DNA of 64,000 bases from Pseudanabaena sp. (GCA_003249015.1 QBLS01000010.1:62001-126000), one strand, 5' to 3'; shown: positions 8,819 to 17,492, counted from the stretch's first letter. The notes: generated by a model from the sequence alone, not told the origin. Program-made: numbers and translations.

Positions 8819-8867
8819 AGAGAATTTTTGGAAAGCGTCGCGGAGCGACGCTTTCCAAAAATTCTCT
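8819..8867. repeat. Palindrome, 23-bp arms, GGA loop
   Basis: Perfect 23-bp arms around a 3-nt loop, with centre GCGTCGC-GGA-GCGACGC. The arms strongly resemble those of the palindrome at 56356-56402, so these two are copies of one element with diverged but still paired arms. Confidence 0.8.
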
Positions 8868-8905
8868 TTACTCTAAGTAACCTTTAAAAAGATAAAAAGA
8901 GAATT

Positions 8906-9946
8906 ATGGCAGCGAAAATCCCTGTAACTGTGATTACTGGCTTTTTGGGCAGTGGCAAAACCACGCTGATCAGGCAACAGTTACAAAATAATCAAGGCAA
9001 ACGTATTGCCGTACTGGTCAATGAATTTGGCGAAATTGGCATTGATGGCGATTTGTTGCGATCGTGCAAAGTCTGTGATGAAGATGGGGTAGAAATTACG
9101 CCCAACATTGTCGAGCTAACCAACGGCTGTCTCTGCTGTACGGTGCAGGATGAATTTCTGCCCACGATGCAGGAATTGCTAAAGCGCCGCGATCAAATCG
9201 ACTGCATCCTGATCGAGACTTCTGGCTTAGCCTTGCCCAAACCACTGATTCAAGCCTTTAAATGGCAAGAAATTCGCAATGGTGCGACTGTGGATGGCGT
9301 GATCACGGTTGTGGATTGTGAGGCGATCGCGAATGGCAAATTGGTCGGCGATCTCGATGCCCTCAATGCTCAGCGTCAGGAAGACCCTAATCTCGATCAT
9401 GAGACTCCCATTGAAGAACTATTTGAGGATCAATTGGCCTGTGCGGATTTGGTGCTATTAACCAAAACCGATTTAATTGATGCTGATGCTCAAAACAAAG
9501 TTCATGCTTGGCTCAAACAAGAATTGCGTCAAGGGGTGAAGGCGATCGCCTGCGATCAAGGCAAAATTAGCTCTGAAATTTTGTTAGGCTTTAATGCTGC
9601 CGTTGAGGACAATCTCGATTCGCGCCCCAGTCACCACGATCACGAAGAAGAGCATGACCATGACGATGATATTAATTCGATTAATGTCATTACGGAGCAG
9701 TCCTTTGAACCTTCGCAATTATTAGCATCACTCAAACAGGCGATCGCCACTCAAGAAATCTATCGCATCAAGGGGTTTGTAAATGTCCCCAACAAGCCGA
9801 TGCGAATGGTATTGCAAGGTGTGGGCGATCGCCTTGAGACTTCCTACGATCGCCTCTGGTCAAAGGATGAAGTCCGCCAAACCCGTCTCGTATTTATCGG
9901 TCAAAGCCTAGAGCGCTCCAAAATTGAAGCGGCACTAAGTCTATAA
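8906..9946 (+). CDS. cobW: CobW family GTPase, metal chaperone linked to cobalamin synthesis
   Basis: The protein has 346 residues. It begins with a P-loop, VTGFLGSGKTTLIRQQL, followed by the CxCC metal-binding motif in NGCLCCTVQDE, a Walker B-type EIGIDGDLL, and the guanine-specificity motif LTKTD. A His/Asp-rich segment (HHDHEEEHDHDDD, about 235-252) precedes the C-terminal CobW domain. CobW-type G3E GTPases deliver a metal, here most likely cobalt, to target enzymes in the cytoplasm. It lies between hupE and cobG. Whether it shares the hupE transcript is uncertain because a terminator and a palindrome separate them. Confidence 0.93.
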   Translation: MAAKIPVTVITGFLGSGKTTLIRQQLQNNQGKRIAVLVNEFGEIGIDGDLLRSCKVCDEDGVEITPNIVELTNGCLCCTVQDEFLPTMQELLKRRDQIDCILIETSGLALPKPLIQAFKWQEIRNGATVDGVITVVDCEAIANGKLVGDLDALNAQRQEDPNLDHETPIEELFEDQLACADLVLLTKTDLIDADAQNKVHAWLKQELRQGVKAIACDQGKISSEILLGFNAAVEDNLDSRPSHHDHEEEHDHDDDINSINVITEQSFEPSQLLASLKQAIATQEIYRIKGFVNVPNKPMRMVLQGVGDRLETSYDRLWSKDEVRQTRLVFIGQSLERSKIEAALSL

Positions 9947-9947
9947 A

Positions 9948-9978
9948 CATTTGGAGGGCGCTTCGCGCCCTCCAAATG
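9948..9978. repeat. Palindrome after cobW, 14-bp arms
   Basis: Perfect 14-bp arms, loop TTC, centre GGGCGC/GCGCCC. It lies 2 bases after the cobW stop and 27 bases before the cobG start, so it may weaken read-through between the two genes. Confidence 0.75.
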
Positions 9979-10005
9979 TGATTATTATTTCTGGAATTTC
10001 CTCAA

Positions 10006-11589
10006 TTGCAATCTACTACCGCTATCTGTCCTAGTCTTTTTAATGCCACCACTGCCCAAGATGGCATCCTTTCGCGCATCCGTTTACCAGCGGGATTGAT
10101 CTCCGCTTCACAATGTCAACTAATTAGCGAAATTGTTAATCAATTTGGCTCTAATCAATTTGGCAATGGCGAAGTCCAGATCACTAATCGCGCTAACCTG
10201 CAAATCCGCACCAGCGCTGCCCTCAGTGAAAATACACTTCTCGATCTGCAAGACTATGGATTGGCTTCTAGTTGCCCTGACACTGACGGTTTGCGGAATA
10301 TTATGGCAAGTCCCGCCGCAGGGATTGATTCACAAGCCTTGGTCAATACAGTTCCCTTAGTGAAGCAATGGAACTTCTATTTATTAAATCATCCAGAATT
10401 AGCGATTCTCTCCAATAAATTCAGCGTCTGCTTTGATGGCGGCGAATCCATTAACGTTAGCGATCGCCCCAATGATATTTGCTTTAAAGCCGTTTGCAGG
10501 CTGAGCGAAGTCGAAGCCCTGACCGAAGTAATGTTTAGCTTGCACTTAGGATCTCAAGCATTAGGGATTTTAATCCCCTATTCTCAAGTAATCGCAATTC
10601 TCGCCGCACTAACGGAAGTTTATCGTGACTATACAGAGCAGAAAACAGAACAAAAATTAGAGCAAGATTCTAAAAACCTGCGATCGCGCCCCCCCAGACT
10701 AAGAGAACTGCTCAATGATTGGGGCATAGACAAATATCTAGATCTAGTTGCAGAGAAATTAAACTCTAGATCCCCCTCAATCCCCCTTAAAAAAGGGGAG
10801 GAAGAAATCTCCACTCCCCCCTTCACAAGGGAGGCTGGGGGGGAGCAATACCTTGAATCGCAGATAGAAAGACCCTCACCCCTAGCCCCTCTCCCAAAAG
10901 GGGAGAGGGGGACAAGAGATTATCAACATCTCGGTATCCACCCTCAAAAACAATCGGGACTAGCTTACATTGGTATAGTCGTACCATTGGGAAGATTAAC
11001 GGCTTCGCAATTGCGAGGACTAGCAGAACTCGCTAAACAATATGGTGGCGGCGCTCTGCGGTTGACACCTTGGCAAAATATTTTATTAACGGATATTGCG
11101 ATCGCCGATCTTGCCAAAGTCACAGAATTAATCGCGAACTTAGGATTATCTATTTCGCCAACTCATCCCTATGCCGCGATCGCCGCTTGTTCGGGCATCA
11201 CAGGCTGCAAAGCTGCCCATACTGACACCCAGACAGATGCTAAGGCGATCGCTTCCCATTTAGAGAAATGTATGCAATTGGACGAGCCAATTAATTTCCA
11301 TTTTTCAGGCTGCGATAAGTCTTGCGCTCAGCACCATGCCAGCGACATCGCGATCGTGGGTCAGGACTCCAGAACTTACAAGATTTATGTCGGTGATGGC
11401 GAAATCCATTTTGGACGCGAGTTATATGCTGAATGCACGGCTAACGAATTGCCGCAGTTAATGGAACGCCTAATTAATGTTTATCAAACTCAGCGCCAAC
11501 CCAATCAGAACTTTCGTGAATTTGTGAATCAATCTGATTTACCAGAATTAAATCGAAAATTGAGGCAGGGAGTGATCAGTCATGCTTGA
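10006..11589 (+). CDS. cobG: Precorrin-3B synthase (CobG), with translated repeat elements in the middle
   Basis: The protein has 527 residues using a TTG start at 10006; typical CobG is 400-460. It is a nitrite/sulfite-reductase-type enzyme that performs the O2-dependent hydroxylation and lactone formation of precorrin-3A. The siroheme/4Fe-4S ligands are seen as ACSGITGC (C-x5-C) and SGCDKSCA (C-x3-C) near residues 395-445. Ferredoxin-like halves are recognisable at both ends (FGNGEVQITNRANLQIR and GGGALRLTPWQNILLTD). Between about residues 254 and 303 the chain is formed by translated DNA repeats (PSIPLKKGEEE, PPFTREAGG, SPLAPLPKGERG), which explains the extra length. The cobH ATG overlaps its stop, so the genes are co-translated. 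Confidence 0.9.
   Translation: MQSTTAICPSLFNATTAQDGILSRIRLPAGLISASQCQLISEIVNQFGSNQFGNGEVQITNRANLQIRTSAALSENTLLDLQDYGLASSCPDTDGLRNIMASPAAGIDSQALVNTVPLVKQWNFYLLNHPELAILSNKFSVCFDGGESINVSDRPNDICFKAVCRLSEVEALTEVMFSLHLGSQALGILIPYSQVIAILAALTEVYRDYTEQKTEQKLEQDSKNLRSRPPRLRELLNDWGIDKYLDLVAEKLNSRSPSIPLKKGEEEISTPPFTREAGGEQYLESQIERPSPLAPLPKGERGTRDYQHLGIHPQKQSGLAYIGIVVPLGRLTASQLRGLAELAKQYGGGALRLTPWQNILLTDIAIADLAKVTELIANLGLSISPTHPYAAIAACSGITGCKAAHTDTQTDAKAIASHLEKCMQLDEPINFHFSGCDKSCAQHHASDIAIVGQDSRTYKIYVGDGEIHFGRELYAECTANELPQLMERLINVYQTQRQPNQNFREFVNQSDLPELNRKLRQGVISHA
10499..10518. repeat. Single GGCTGAGCGAAGTCGAAGCC arm inside cobG
   Basis: An exact 20-base copy of the arm of the inverted repeats at 6624-6676 and 47269-47345, translated in frame within cobG as RLSEVEA. 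The other copies in the window are intergenic. Confidence 0.8.
10769..10912. repeat. Two C/G-run repeat elements translated in frame inside cobG
   Basis: The first element (about 10769-10846) starts TCCCCCTCAATCCCCCTTAA, followed by AAAAGGGGAGG and later CACAAGGGAGGCTGGGGGGG. The second (about 10871-10911) reads CCCTCACCCCTAGCCCCTCT then CCCAAAAGGGGAGAGGGG. Both are partly self-complementary, of the kind normally seen as dispersed intergenic repeats, and neither breaks the frame. The boundaries are approximate. Confidence 0.75.
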
Positions 11590-12211
11590 TTACATTCGTG
11601 ATGGTAATGAGATCTATCGTCAGTCCTTTGCCACGATTCGCGCCGAGGCTGATTTTTCGGGATTACCGCAGGATCTCGAGGTGGTGGCGGTGCGCTTGAT
11701 CCATGCCTGCGGCATGACCGATATCGTACAGGATCTCGCCTATTCTGAGGATGTAGTGCAGATTGGGCGCGAAGCTTTGCAAAATGGTGGCAATATTCTT
11801 TGTGACGCGCAGATGGTGGCGAATGGTGTCACCCGTAAGCGTTTACCCGCCCAGAATCAAGTAATTTGTACCTTAAACGATCCTGCCGTTCCTGAACTAG
11901 CGCATAGCATTGGCAATACACGCTCGGCGGCAGCGCTGGAACTATGGCGATCGCATATTGCTAATTCCATCGTGGCGATCGGCAATGCGCCCACGGCTCT
12001 ATTTCGGTTACTAGAATTACTCGATGATGGTTTTCCCAAGCCAGCCGTTATACTAGGATTCCCCGTTGGTTTTGTTGGGGCGATTGAGTCTAAGGCAGAA
12101 CTAGCCGCCAATAGTCGTGGTGTTCCTTTTTTGACAATTCACGGGCGGCGCGGTGGTAGTGCCATGTGTGCAGCAGCAATCAATGCGTTAGCAAGGTCGA
12201 ATGAACTATGA
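11582..12211 (+). CDS. cobH: Precorrin-8X methylmutase
   Basis: The protein has 209 residues, normal for CobH/CbiC. It moves the methyl group from C11 to C12 to give hydrogenobyrinate (or cobyrinate). The N-terminal segment has VAVRLIHACGMTDIV with the catalytic His, followed by the GNAPTALFRLLELL and GFPVGFVGAIESKAEL motifs and the C-terminal TIHGRRGGSAMCAAAINAL. The ATG at 11582 overlaps the cobG stop by 8 bases, and its own stop overlaps the next ATG (ATGA), so translation is coupled along cobG-cobH-cobI. Confidence 0.96.
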   Translation: MLDYIRDGNEIYRQSFATIRAEADFSGLPQDLEVVAVRLIHACGMTDIVQDLAYSEDVVQIGREALQNGGNILCDAQMVANGVTRKRLPAQNQVICTLNDPAVPELAHSIGNTRSAAALELWRSHIANSIVAIGNAPTALFRLLELLDDGFPKPAVILGFPVGFVGAIESKAELAANSRGVPFLTIHGRRGGSAMCAAAINALARSNEL

Positions 12212-12927
12212 ATGAATCTCAAACTCCAAAAAAAGGCAGTCTCTACGGCGTGGGCATTGGACCTGGCGATCCTGAATTGCTGACCATTAAGGCACATCGG
12301 ATTATCACCTCTGTCCCCGTGATTGCCTATCCCACCATGGAAAATGGCAAAGTATTAGCAAGGGCGATCGTGGCGGATTTTATCCGTCCCGAACAGATTG
12401 AAGTGCCGATGCCTCTGCCCTTCAGCGTCGAGCGTTCTTCCCAACCCTATTACGATATTGCGGCGGCGAAAATCGCCGAACATTTGCAAGTTGGGCGCGA
12501 TGTGGCGGTGCTATGTGAAGGCGACCCGATGCTATATGGTTCCTTCATGTATATTTTTCGGCGACTCGCTGACAGGTTCCATACCGAAGTTATCCCAGGT
12601 ATTTCTTCCACCTTTGCCAGTGCCGCTATGCTCGGTGCACCCCTCACCTTCCGTAATGATGTATTGAGCATTATGCCCGCAACTTTGGATGCTGACACCC
12701 TGCGCGATCGTTTAGCAGTTGCCGATGCAGCAATTATTATTAAACTAGGTCGGCACTTTGGCAAAATCAAATCGATTTTGCAGGAGCTTAACCTTTGGGA
12801 ACGCGCCCTATATATCGAACGCGCTACTCTGCCCAATCAAGTAATTAAGCCAATCGCCGATGTCGATCCTGATAACGTCACTTATTGGGCGATCGTGATG
12901 ATTCCCAGTCAAACTAATCCCCAGTAA
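12208..12927 (+). CDS. cobI: Precorrin-2 C20-methyltransferase
   Basis: The protein has 239 residues, the usual CobI/CbiL length. The SAM-dependent tetrapyrrole methylase fold is shown by LYGVGIGPGDPELLTIKAHR, VAVLCEGDPMLYGSFMYIF and VIPGISSTFASAA. It methylates C20 of precorrin-2, the committed step toward cobalamin. The start overlaps the cobH stop by 4 bases. It is the last gene of the co-translated run; two palindromes follow. Confidence 0.95.
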   Translation: MNESQTPKKGSLYGVGIGPGDPELLTIKAHRIITSVPVIAYPTMENGKVLARAIVADFIRPEQIEVPMPLPFSVERSSQPYYDIAAAKIAEHLQVGRDVAVLCEGDPMLYGSFMYIFRRLADRFHTEVIPGISSTFASAAMLGAPLTFRNDVLSIMPATLDADTLRDRLAVADAAIIIKLGRHFGKIKSILQELNLWERALYIERATLPNQVIKPIADVDPDNVTYWAIVMIPSQTNPQ

Positions 12928-12937
12928 TAGAATTACG

Positions 12938-13008
12938 GTGCGGCGCGAAGCGCCGCACTGTCTGAAACTAGAATTTGTTCCGCCCGCTACACGGGCGGAA
13001 CAAATTCT
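12938..13008. terminator. Two consecutive palindromes after cobI
   Basis: The first hairpin (12938-12958) has 9-bp arms GTGCGGCGC with a GAA loop. The second (12970-13008) has 17-bp perfect arms with a 5-nt loop. They lie between the end of the cob operon and pcyA and probably end the cob transcript. Confidence 0.7.
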
Positions 13009-13110
13009 GGTTTTAGGTAAGTATCTCTGTATGTCTTAAAATATGGCGATAGGAATTTCCAATCCTGTCTTAAATCACCCAAATTTAATAAAAATTATTA
13101 ATAAAAGTTT

Positions 13111-13851
13111 ATGTCAGCATCTCTCCGTCTTCGCCAACATAGTCTAATTTGTCAGTTAGCTGACTGCATTGAGCAGGTCTGGCAAGAAAACTTAGAACTC
13201 TCTCCTTATACTGTACCTGAAGACTTAGGATACATTGAAGGACATCTGGAAGGCGAAAAGCTAGTTATTGAGAACCTTTGCTATCAAACTCCTCAATTTC
13301 GGAAGTTGCACCTTGAACTTGCCCAAGTGGGGACAGGGTTAGATATTCTGCACTGCGTCATGTTTCCCAATCCTGAATATGCTTTGCCAATTTTTGGGGC
13401 GGATATTGTGGGCGGACGTGGTGCTATTAGTGCCGCGATCGCAGACTTGTCTCCTGTAAATGCTGAGCGATCGCTACCTCCTAAGTACAATCAAGCTCTG
13501 TCTTCTCTTCCCAATCCTGAATTTTCTCAGCCCCGTGCTTTGCCAGAATGGGCTGATATCTTCTCAGGATTTTGTTTTTTTGTACGTCCATCGGGAGAAC
13601 AAGAAGAACAATCTTTCTTAAGTCGTGTTCGCGATTTTTTGACTATTCACTGTCAAATAGCCAAGGCGGAGACAGCCTTGACCAGTAAGCAGGAAGTTAC
13701 GGAAGTAATCGCAGGTCAGCAATATTATTGTGAGAAGCAGCAGCAAAATGACAAAACTCGCCGAATCTTAGAAAAGTCATTTGGCTCAGAATGGGCTGAT
13801 CGTTACATGAAGACAATGCTGTTCGATGTAGTAAAGGCAGAGGATAAGTGA
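13111..13851 (+). CDS. pcyA: Phycocyanobilin:ferredoxin oxidoreductase
   Basis: The protein has 246 residues, as usual for PcyA. It reduces biliverdin IXalpha by four electrons from ferredoxin to phycocyanobilin, the chromophore of phycobiliproteins and phytochromes. The bilin-binding core LHCVMFPNPEYALPIFGADI is present; His81 and Asp98 are 17 residues apart, the same spacing as the known catalytic His88 and Asp105 of the Synechocystis enzyme. The gene stands alone with a 183-bp leader after the cob palindromes. Confidence 0.96.
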   Translation: MSASLRLRQHSLICQLADCIEQVWQENLELSPYTVPEDLGYIEGHLEGEKLVIENLCYQTPQFRKLHLELAQVGTGLDILHCVMFPNPEYALPIFGADIVGGRGAISAAIADLSPVNAERSLPPKYNQALSSLPNPEFSQPRALPEWADIFSGFCFFVRPSGEQEEQSFLSRVRDFLTIHCQIAKAETALTSKQEVTEVIAGQQYYCEKQQQNDKTRRILEKSFGSEWADRYMKTMLFDVVKAEDK

Positions 13852-14194
13852 CACCGTTTCACGATGTTTAAAGAAATGTTTGGCGGTGCAGAGCACTGCT
13901 AAACATTTCTTAAGTTTCAAATTGCTTATTACTATGAATGTAATAAGCAATTCAAATCATTCCAAATCGCAAATAGAGTCAGTACAATTTCAGTAATCAA
14001 GAAAGAGTTCTATCCTCTCTCTTAGAGCCAAATCTTCATCAAATTAATGAGATCCCCCAGATCGGTATTCCTATAACTTCTAATTTTAAAGTAGCGACGT
14101 TTACAGAATTTAATATCTAGATCAACACAATTGGGTTAGCAAATAGCTATTCATGCTAATGCTAAACGTTCCATATATTATCAGGAGGAACCCC
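13852..14194. other. Intergenic region with two palindromes
   Basis: It contains an imperfect hairpin at 13871-13911 (AAGAAATGTTT arms), probably the pcyA terminator, and a perfect 13-bp-armed hairpin at 13920-13952 (AATTGCTTATTAC). The rest is AT-rich and presumably the promoter and leader of the small gene at 14195. I saw no other ORF worth calling. Confidence 0.6.
14183..14189 (+). promoter_or_regulatory. Strong ribosome binding site for the 68-aa gene
   Basis: AGGAGGA, 5 bases before ATG 14195. It is close to a perfect match to the 16S anti-SD, which is uncommon among the genes here and decides the start codon. Confidence 0.85.
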
Positions 14195-14401
14195 ATGTCT
14201 GACATCCCAACTGGCGGTCAAATGATCTGGAAACTAGAAGATGGCGATCGCATTCTACACCTGCGTCATAGCCCATCAGAGCAATGGCGACACTACGAAG
14301 AATTTCCTGAATATGCGCTTCAAGATCCTGTTGGATTTTCTAAGGGAATTACAACATTTATCTCTTTACTAAAGAAGGATTGGACAGCAATTAAGTCATA
14401 A
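14195..14401 (+). CDS. Small conserved-looking protein of unknown function (68 aa)
   Basis: I do not recognise this protein. The start is chosen at ATG 14195 because a full Shine-Dalgarno sequence (AGGAGGA, 14183-14189) lies 5 bases upstream; an upstream ATG at 14153 lacks one. It begins MSDIPTGGQMIWKLEDGDR and ends KKDWTAIKS. It is soluble, with no membrane helix, signal peptide or cysteines, and is rich in Trp and His (GGQMIWKL, EQWRHYEEF). It is followed by a palindrome shared with the converging SulP gene. The strong ribosome site and clean ending make it very likely real. Confidence 0.75.
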   Translation: MSDIPTGGQMIWKLEDGDRILHLRHSPSEQWRHYEEFPEYALQDPVGFSKGITTFISLLKKDWTAIKS

Positions 14402-14439
14402 ATAGATTATGGGCGGCTTTGCGCCCATAATCTATTTAT
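14398..14439. terminator. Bidirectional terminator-like palindrome, 17-bp arms
   Basis: Perfect arms ATAAATAGATTATGGGC around an 8-nt loop. It overlaps the stop codons of both converging genes (14401 and 14436). Confidence 0.75.
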
Positions 14440-16193
14440 TCGTCCCAGTCATGCCATTCCACTTGATTAGCAATCAAGTAACCATCTACCGCTTGACCAA
14501 TAGTAGGGAAAAAGCTATCACTCCCAAATTTATGGAATAGCCCGTAGCGCTTGAGATGATCTTTCGTGGGACCTTTCATTTCTGCAAAACAGAGCTTTAT
14601 GCCTGCCTGAGCAAGAACTTTATCTAACTCTGCGATCGCATCAGCAGCCGTCAAATCAATATCGGTTACAGGCTCGGCTGCGACTAGTACCCATTTAGTC
14701 GGAGTCGGTGCAGCAAGTACAGAGTTGACTACGCGATCGCAAAATGTCTCTACATTCGCAAAAAATAGCGGCGCATCCCATCGAAAAATAACCAGTCCAG
14801 GAATTATTCTCGCTTCTGTGTGACGAGAGATATCATGGTATCCCTTGATTCCATCTACTCTGCCCAATACTGCATAGTGTGGTCGCCAAGCACTGACAAC
14901 AAAAGCCAGTAAAGCCATTCCCAATGCGATAAAAATCCCCTGAATCACTCCCATAGACACTACACCGATAAAGCAAATCATAGATAGAAAGAACTCTATC
15001 TTTCTGAGCTTATATAAGCGGTAAGTGCCTGAAATTTCAAAGATTGCTAGAGCCGCAGAAATTACGACTGCACTCAATGCTGATTGCGGTAAGTTTTGCA
15101 ATAAATTTGGAGTAACTAGAAGAATGATAGCGATACAAGCCGCTCCTACAACACCTGTAATTTGACTCTTAGAGCCTGCGGCTTCGGCAACAGGGGTGCG
15201 CGAGGCACTGCTGCTCACCGCGAACCCTTGAAATAACCCTGAAGCAATATTCGCTACTCCTAGCGCGATTAATTCTTGGTTGCGATCAACCTTGTAGTTG
15301 CCCCTGACCGCAAAGGTGCGAGAGAGTAAGCTTAAATCTGTGAAGGATACCAAGGCGATCGCTAAGGCAGTAGATAATAATTTCCCAAATTCTAGATCAG
15401 TTACTGAAGGAACCTGAAAACTAGGCAATCCTTGGGGTAAAACCCCAATCACAATAATTCCAGTTCGATTGGATAGATCATATAGCGAGCTAACCAAGGT
15501 TGCACCAATTACCGCAACTAGAACCCCAGATATCCTCGGCGCTAAAAGCTTTAACCCTAAAATCACCAATAGACAGCTTAACCCAATCGCCAGTGAAGTA
15601 TGGTTAGCTTTACCCTCTTGGACTCCTCTGACAATACTTAAAATCTCTTCCCCAAGGTTCTGTCCGCTTACCGAAAAGCCCAAAATCTTCGGCGACTGCC
15701 CCACGAGAACAGCCGCTGCGATTCCATTGAGATAACCGTAGCGAATTGGCTTGGAAAGTAATTCTGTAATAAATCCAAATTTGGCAAATCCTGCCAAAAT
15801 ACACAGCCCCCCTGACAGAATCGACAAAATACCTGCGATCGCGATCGCCCTAGCAGGATCACCATTAGCAAGGGGAATAACTGTCGCCGAAATTAAAGGA
15901 ATCAGCGCCGAGTCAGGTCCTAAAACCAAGATACGGCTGGGTCCGAAGATTGCATAGGCAAGCAGAGGAATAATCGTGGCGTACAAGCCATAAATAGGCA
16001 TTAAGCCTGCTGCTTGGGCATATCCCATACCTGCGGGTATCAGAATTGCTGTCAGCACCAGTCCCGCCATAATGTCTTGAACTAGGTAAGAAAATTTGTA
16101 GTTTTTTAAAGTGGCAATAATTGGTAGCCAACGCGATAGTCCTTTGGGGCTAGCTAACAGAGAAGAATTTGCGATCGGCGAAAATTTGGTCAA
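14436..16193 (-). CDS. SulP/SLC26 family anion transporter with STAS domain
   Basis: The protein has 585 residues. The membrane part (about 30-430) begins with the SulP signature region DIMAGLVLTAILIPAGMGYA and has GLYATIIPLLAYAIFGPSR and the conserved VLGPDSALIPL. A C-terminal STAS domain (about 440-570) contains KWVLVAAEPVTDIDLTAAD. SulP proteins in cyanobacteria carry sulfate or, as in BicA, bicarbonate with Na+. Sequence inspection alone does not separate the two, so no symbol is given. It is a complete inner-membrane protein converging on the small gene at 14195. Confidence 0.92.
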   Translation of the reverse strand: MTKFSPIANSSLLASPKGLSRWLPIIATLKNYKFSYLVQDIMAGLVLTAILIPAGMGYAQAAGLMPIYGLYATIIPLLAYAIFGPSRILVLGPDSALIPLISATVIPLANGDPARAIAIAGILSILSGGLCILAGFAKFGFITELLSKPIRYGYLNGIAAAVLVGQSPKILGFSVSGQNLGEEILSIVRGVQEGKANHTSLAIGLSCLLVILGLKLLAPRISGVLVAVIGATLVSSLYDLSNRTGIIVIGVLPQGLPSFQVPSVTDLEFGKLLSTALAIALVSFTDLSLLSRTFAVRGNYKVDRNQELIALGVANIASGLFQGFAVSSSASRTPVAEAAGSKSQITGVVGAACIAIILLVTPNLLQNLPQSALSAVVISAALAIFEISGTYRLYKLRKIEFFLSMICFIGVVSMGVIQGIFIALGMALLAFVVSAWRPHYAVLGRVDGIKGYHDISRHTEARIIPGLVIFRWDAPLFFANVETFCDRVVNSVLAAPTPTKWVLVAAEPVTDIDLTAADAIAELDKVLAQAGIKLCFAEMKGPTKDHLKRYGLFHKFGSDSFFPTIGQAVDGYLIANQVEWHDWDE

Positions 16194-16621
16194 CCATGCA
16201 CCTCAGTTTATTTAGGTAAGTCTTCCAGATTATCGAAAAACAACATTACGGACAGAAACTTTTACATTGGAAAATAAGTCTATGCAGTTTAGTCAAGTTG
16301 AAAGGTTCGTACTTTTAACGATGATGGGTCTTTCTCAGAAGTTGCGTAATATCAGTTCACAAAAATATGCCAACACTTTGGTGGATCGCAAGTCAGCCAC
16401 AGTAAAGGTTTTTAAATTAAAAGATCGCTTTGCCCTCTCTTAGATTGATATGAAGAACTTGAGGATGACCGCTTTGTAGGATGCACTAGAAACTCGATTT
16501 GACTGATTATCACTGCATAAGCATTGAATAATTAAGAATTGCTACATATTCAATCGTAAAGCGTTCTAAAAAATTAACGGGGGATCTCAGTTTGCTCACA
16601 CACACAAATTCTCTATAAACC
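16194..16621. other. Intergenic region, one weak short ORF
   Basis: This is the divergent promoter region for the SulP transporter and the COP23 gene. A 53-codon ORF (16282-16443, beginning MQFSQVERF) is present on the plus strand. It has no clear ribosome site and no recognisable motif, so it is noted but not called. No long palindrome is seen here, unlike most gaps in the window. Confidence 0.5.
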
Positions 16622-17425
16622 ATGAATAAGCAACCCGTTCAAACACTCAGACTAACTACCTATGCGGTCACAGCGATCGCAACAATGCTCGCTGCGGCGG
16701 CTCCTATGCCTAGCTCTGCCCAAATAATCCCTGTAGAAACGCCCAGTAGCACCAACCCGATCCCCCCTGAAAACCCCAACGACAAAGCCGCCAATCCCAC
16801 AGACAACAAAACTGCTAGATTTAGCTGCCAAGTCCGCGATGGGCAGTATATGGTTGTTTATCAACCCAAGAGTCAACCCCAAAAGTTCTTCCCTTGGGCT
16901 GCGCCTAGCGCCATGGGTGACGGCTGGTCGCCCGAACGTCGTTGTAACGAGATTAGCCGCCGCCTAGAGCTATATCGCCCCGATGGTCTGGTGGAAATGC
17001 GGACTAGTGTGGAAAATGGATATAACGTAATCTGTGCCACAACTGATAAAAATTCTGCCTGTCGGATTGTGCTGACAGTGCCTAATGGTCAAGATCCGAT
17101 CGCCACTCGCGATCGCGTCTTTGGCAATCTGGCGACCGCTGACAGTGGGCAAACCACGACTGCCGTGAATACCTTTGGCAGTCGCGGTGGTTCGAGAGGT
17201 ACTTTAAATAGTATTTCTACGGATTTGGGCTTAGGTATTGATTTGTCCAATGTGCTGGGTTCGGTCTTATCCAGCGATCGCCCTGTTGGAAATGTCGGCA
17301 ATGTGGGCAGTGGCAATATTTATCTGAAGCCATACCTTGATCCTAGTGATGGCGGTACAGGTGCGAGTTTGACCAATAGTGGTTTTAGTAGCGGTCGTAG
17401 ACTTAATCCTGATAATTTCCGCTAA
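16622..17425 (+). CDS. COP23-domain protein (circadian oscillating protein type), exported
   Basis: The protein has 267 residues. A signal peptide (hydrophobic TYAVTAIATMLAAAAP, cleavage near SSA-QII) is followed by a Pro-rich linker. The COP23 domain spans about 65-180: FSCQVRDGQYMVVYQ, then GWSPERRCNEISRRLELY, then YNVICATTDKNSACRIVL, with four conserved cysteines. COP23 was described as a membrane-associated protein with circadian rhythm in Synechococcus; its biochemical role is unknown. The Gly/Ser-rich C-terminus (about 190-267) looks disordered. Confidence 0.85.
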   Translation: MNKQPVQTLRLTTYAVTAIATMLAAAAPMPSSAQIIPVETPSSTNPIPPENPNDKAANPTDNKTARFSCQVRDGQYMVVYQPKSQPQKFFPWAAPSAMGDGWSPERRCNEISRRLELYRPDGLVEMRTSVENGYNVICATTDKNSACRIVLTVPNGQDPIATRDRVFGNLATADSGQTTTAVNTFGSRGGSRGTLNSISTDLGLGIDLSNVLGSVLSSDRPVGNVGNVGSGNIYLKPYLDPSDGGTGASLTNSGFSSGRRLNPDNFR

Positions 17426-17435
17426 TTTTTTTACT

Positions 17436-17492
17436 GCGGCGCAATGCGCCGCTTATCAAAGCAAAGGTCGGCGCATCGCGCCGACCTTTGCT
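17436..17492. terminator. Two palindromes between the COP23 and aminotransferase genes
   Basis: 17436-17452 has 7-bp arms GCGGCGC with loop AAT. 17460-17492 has perfect 15-bp arms AGCAAAGGTCGGCGC with loop ATC. They lie between two converging stop codons. Confidence 0.7.

Noticed and set aside
16282-16443. 53-codon plus-strand ORF in the SulP/COP23 gap
   Set aside because: No clear ribosome site, no recognisable motif, AT-rich context. It could be real but cannot be supported.
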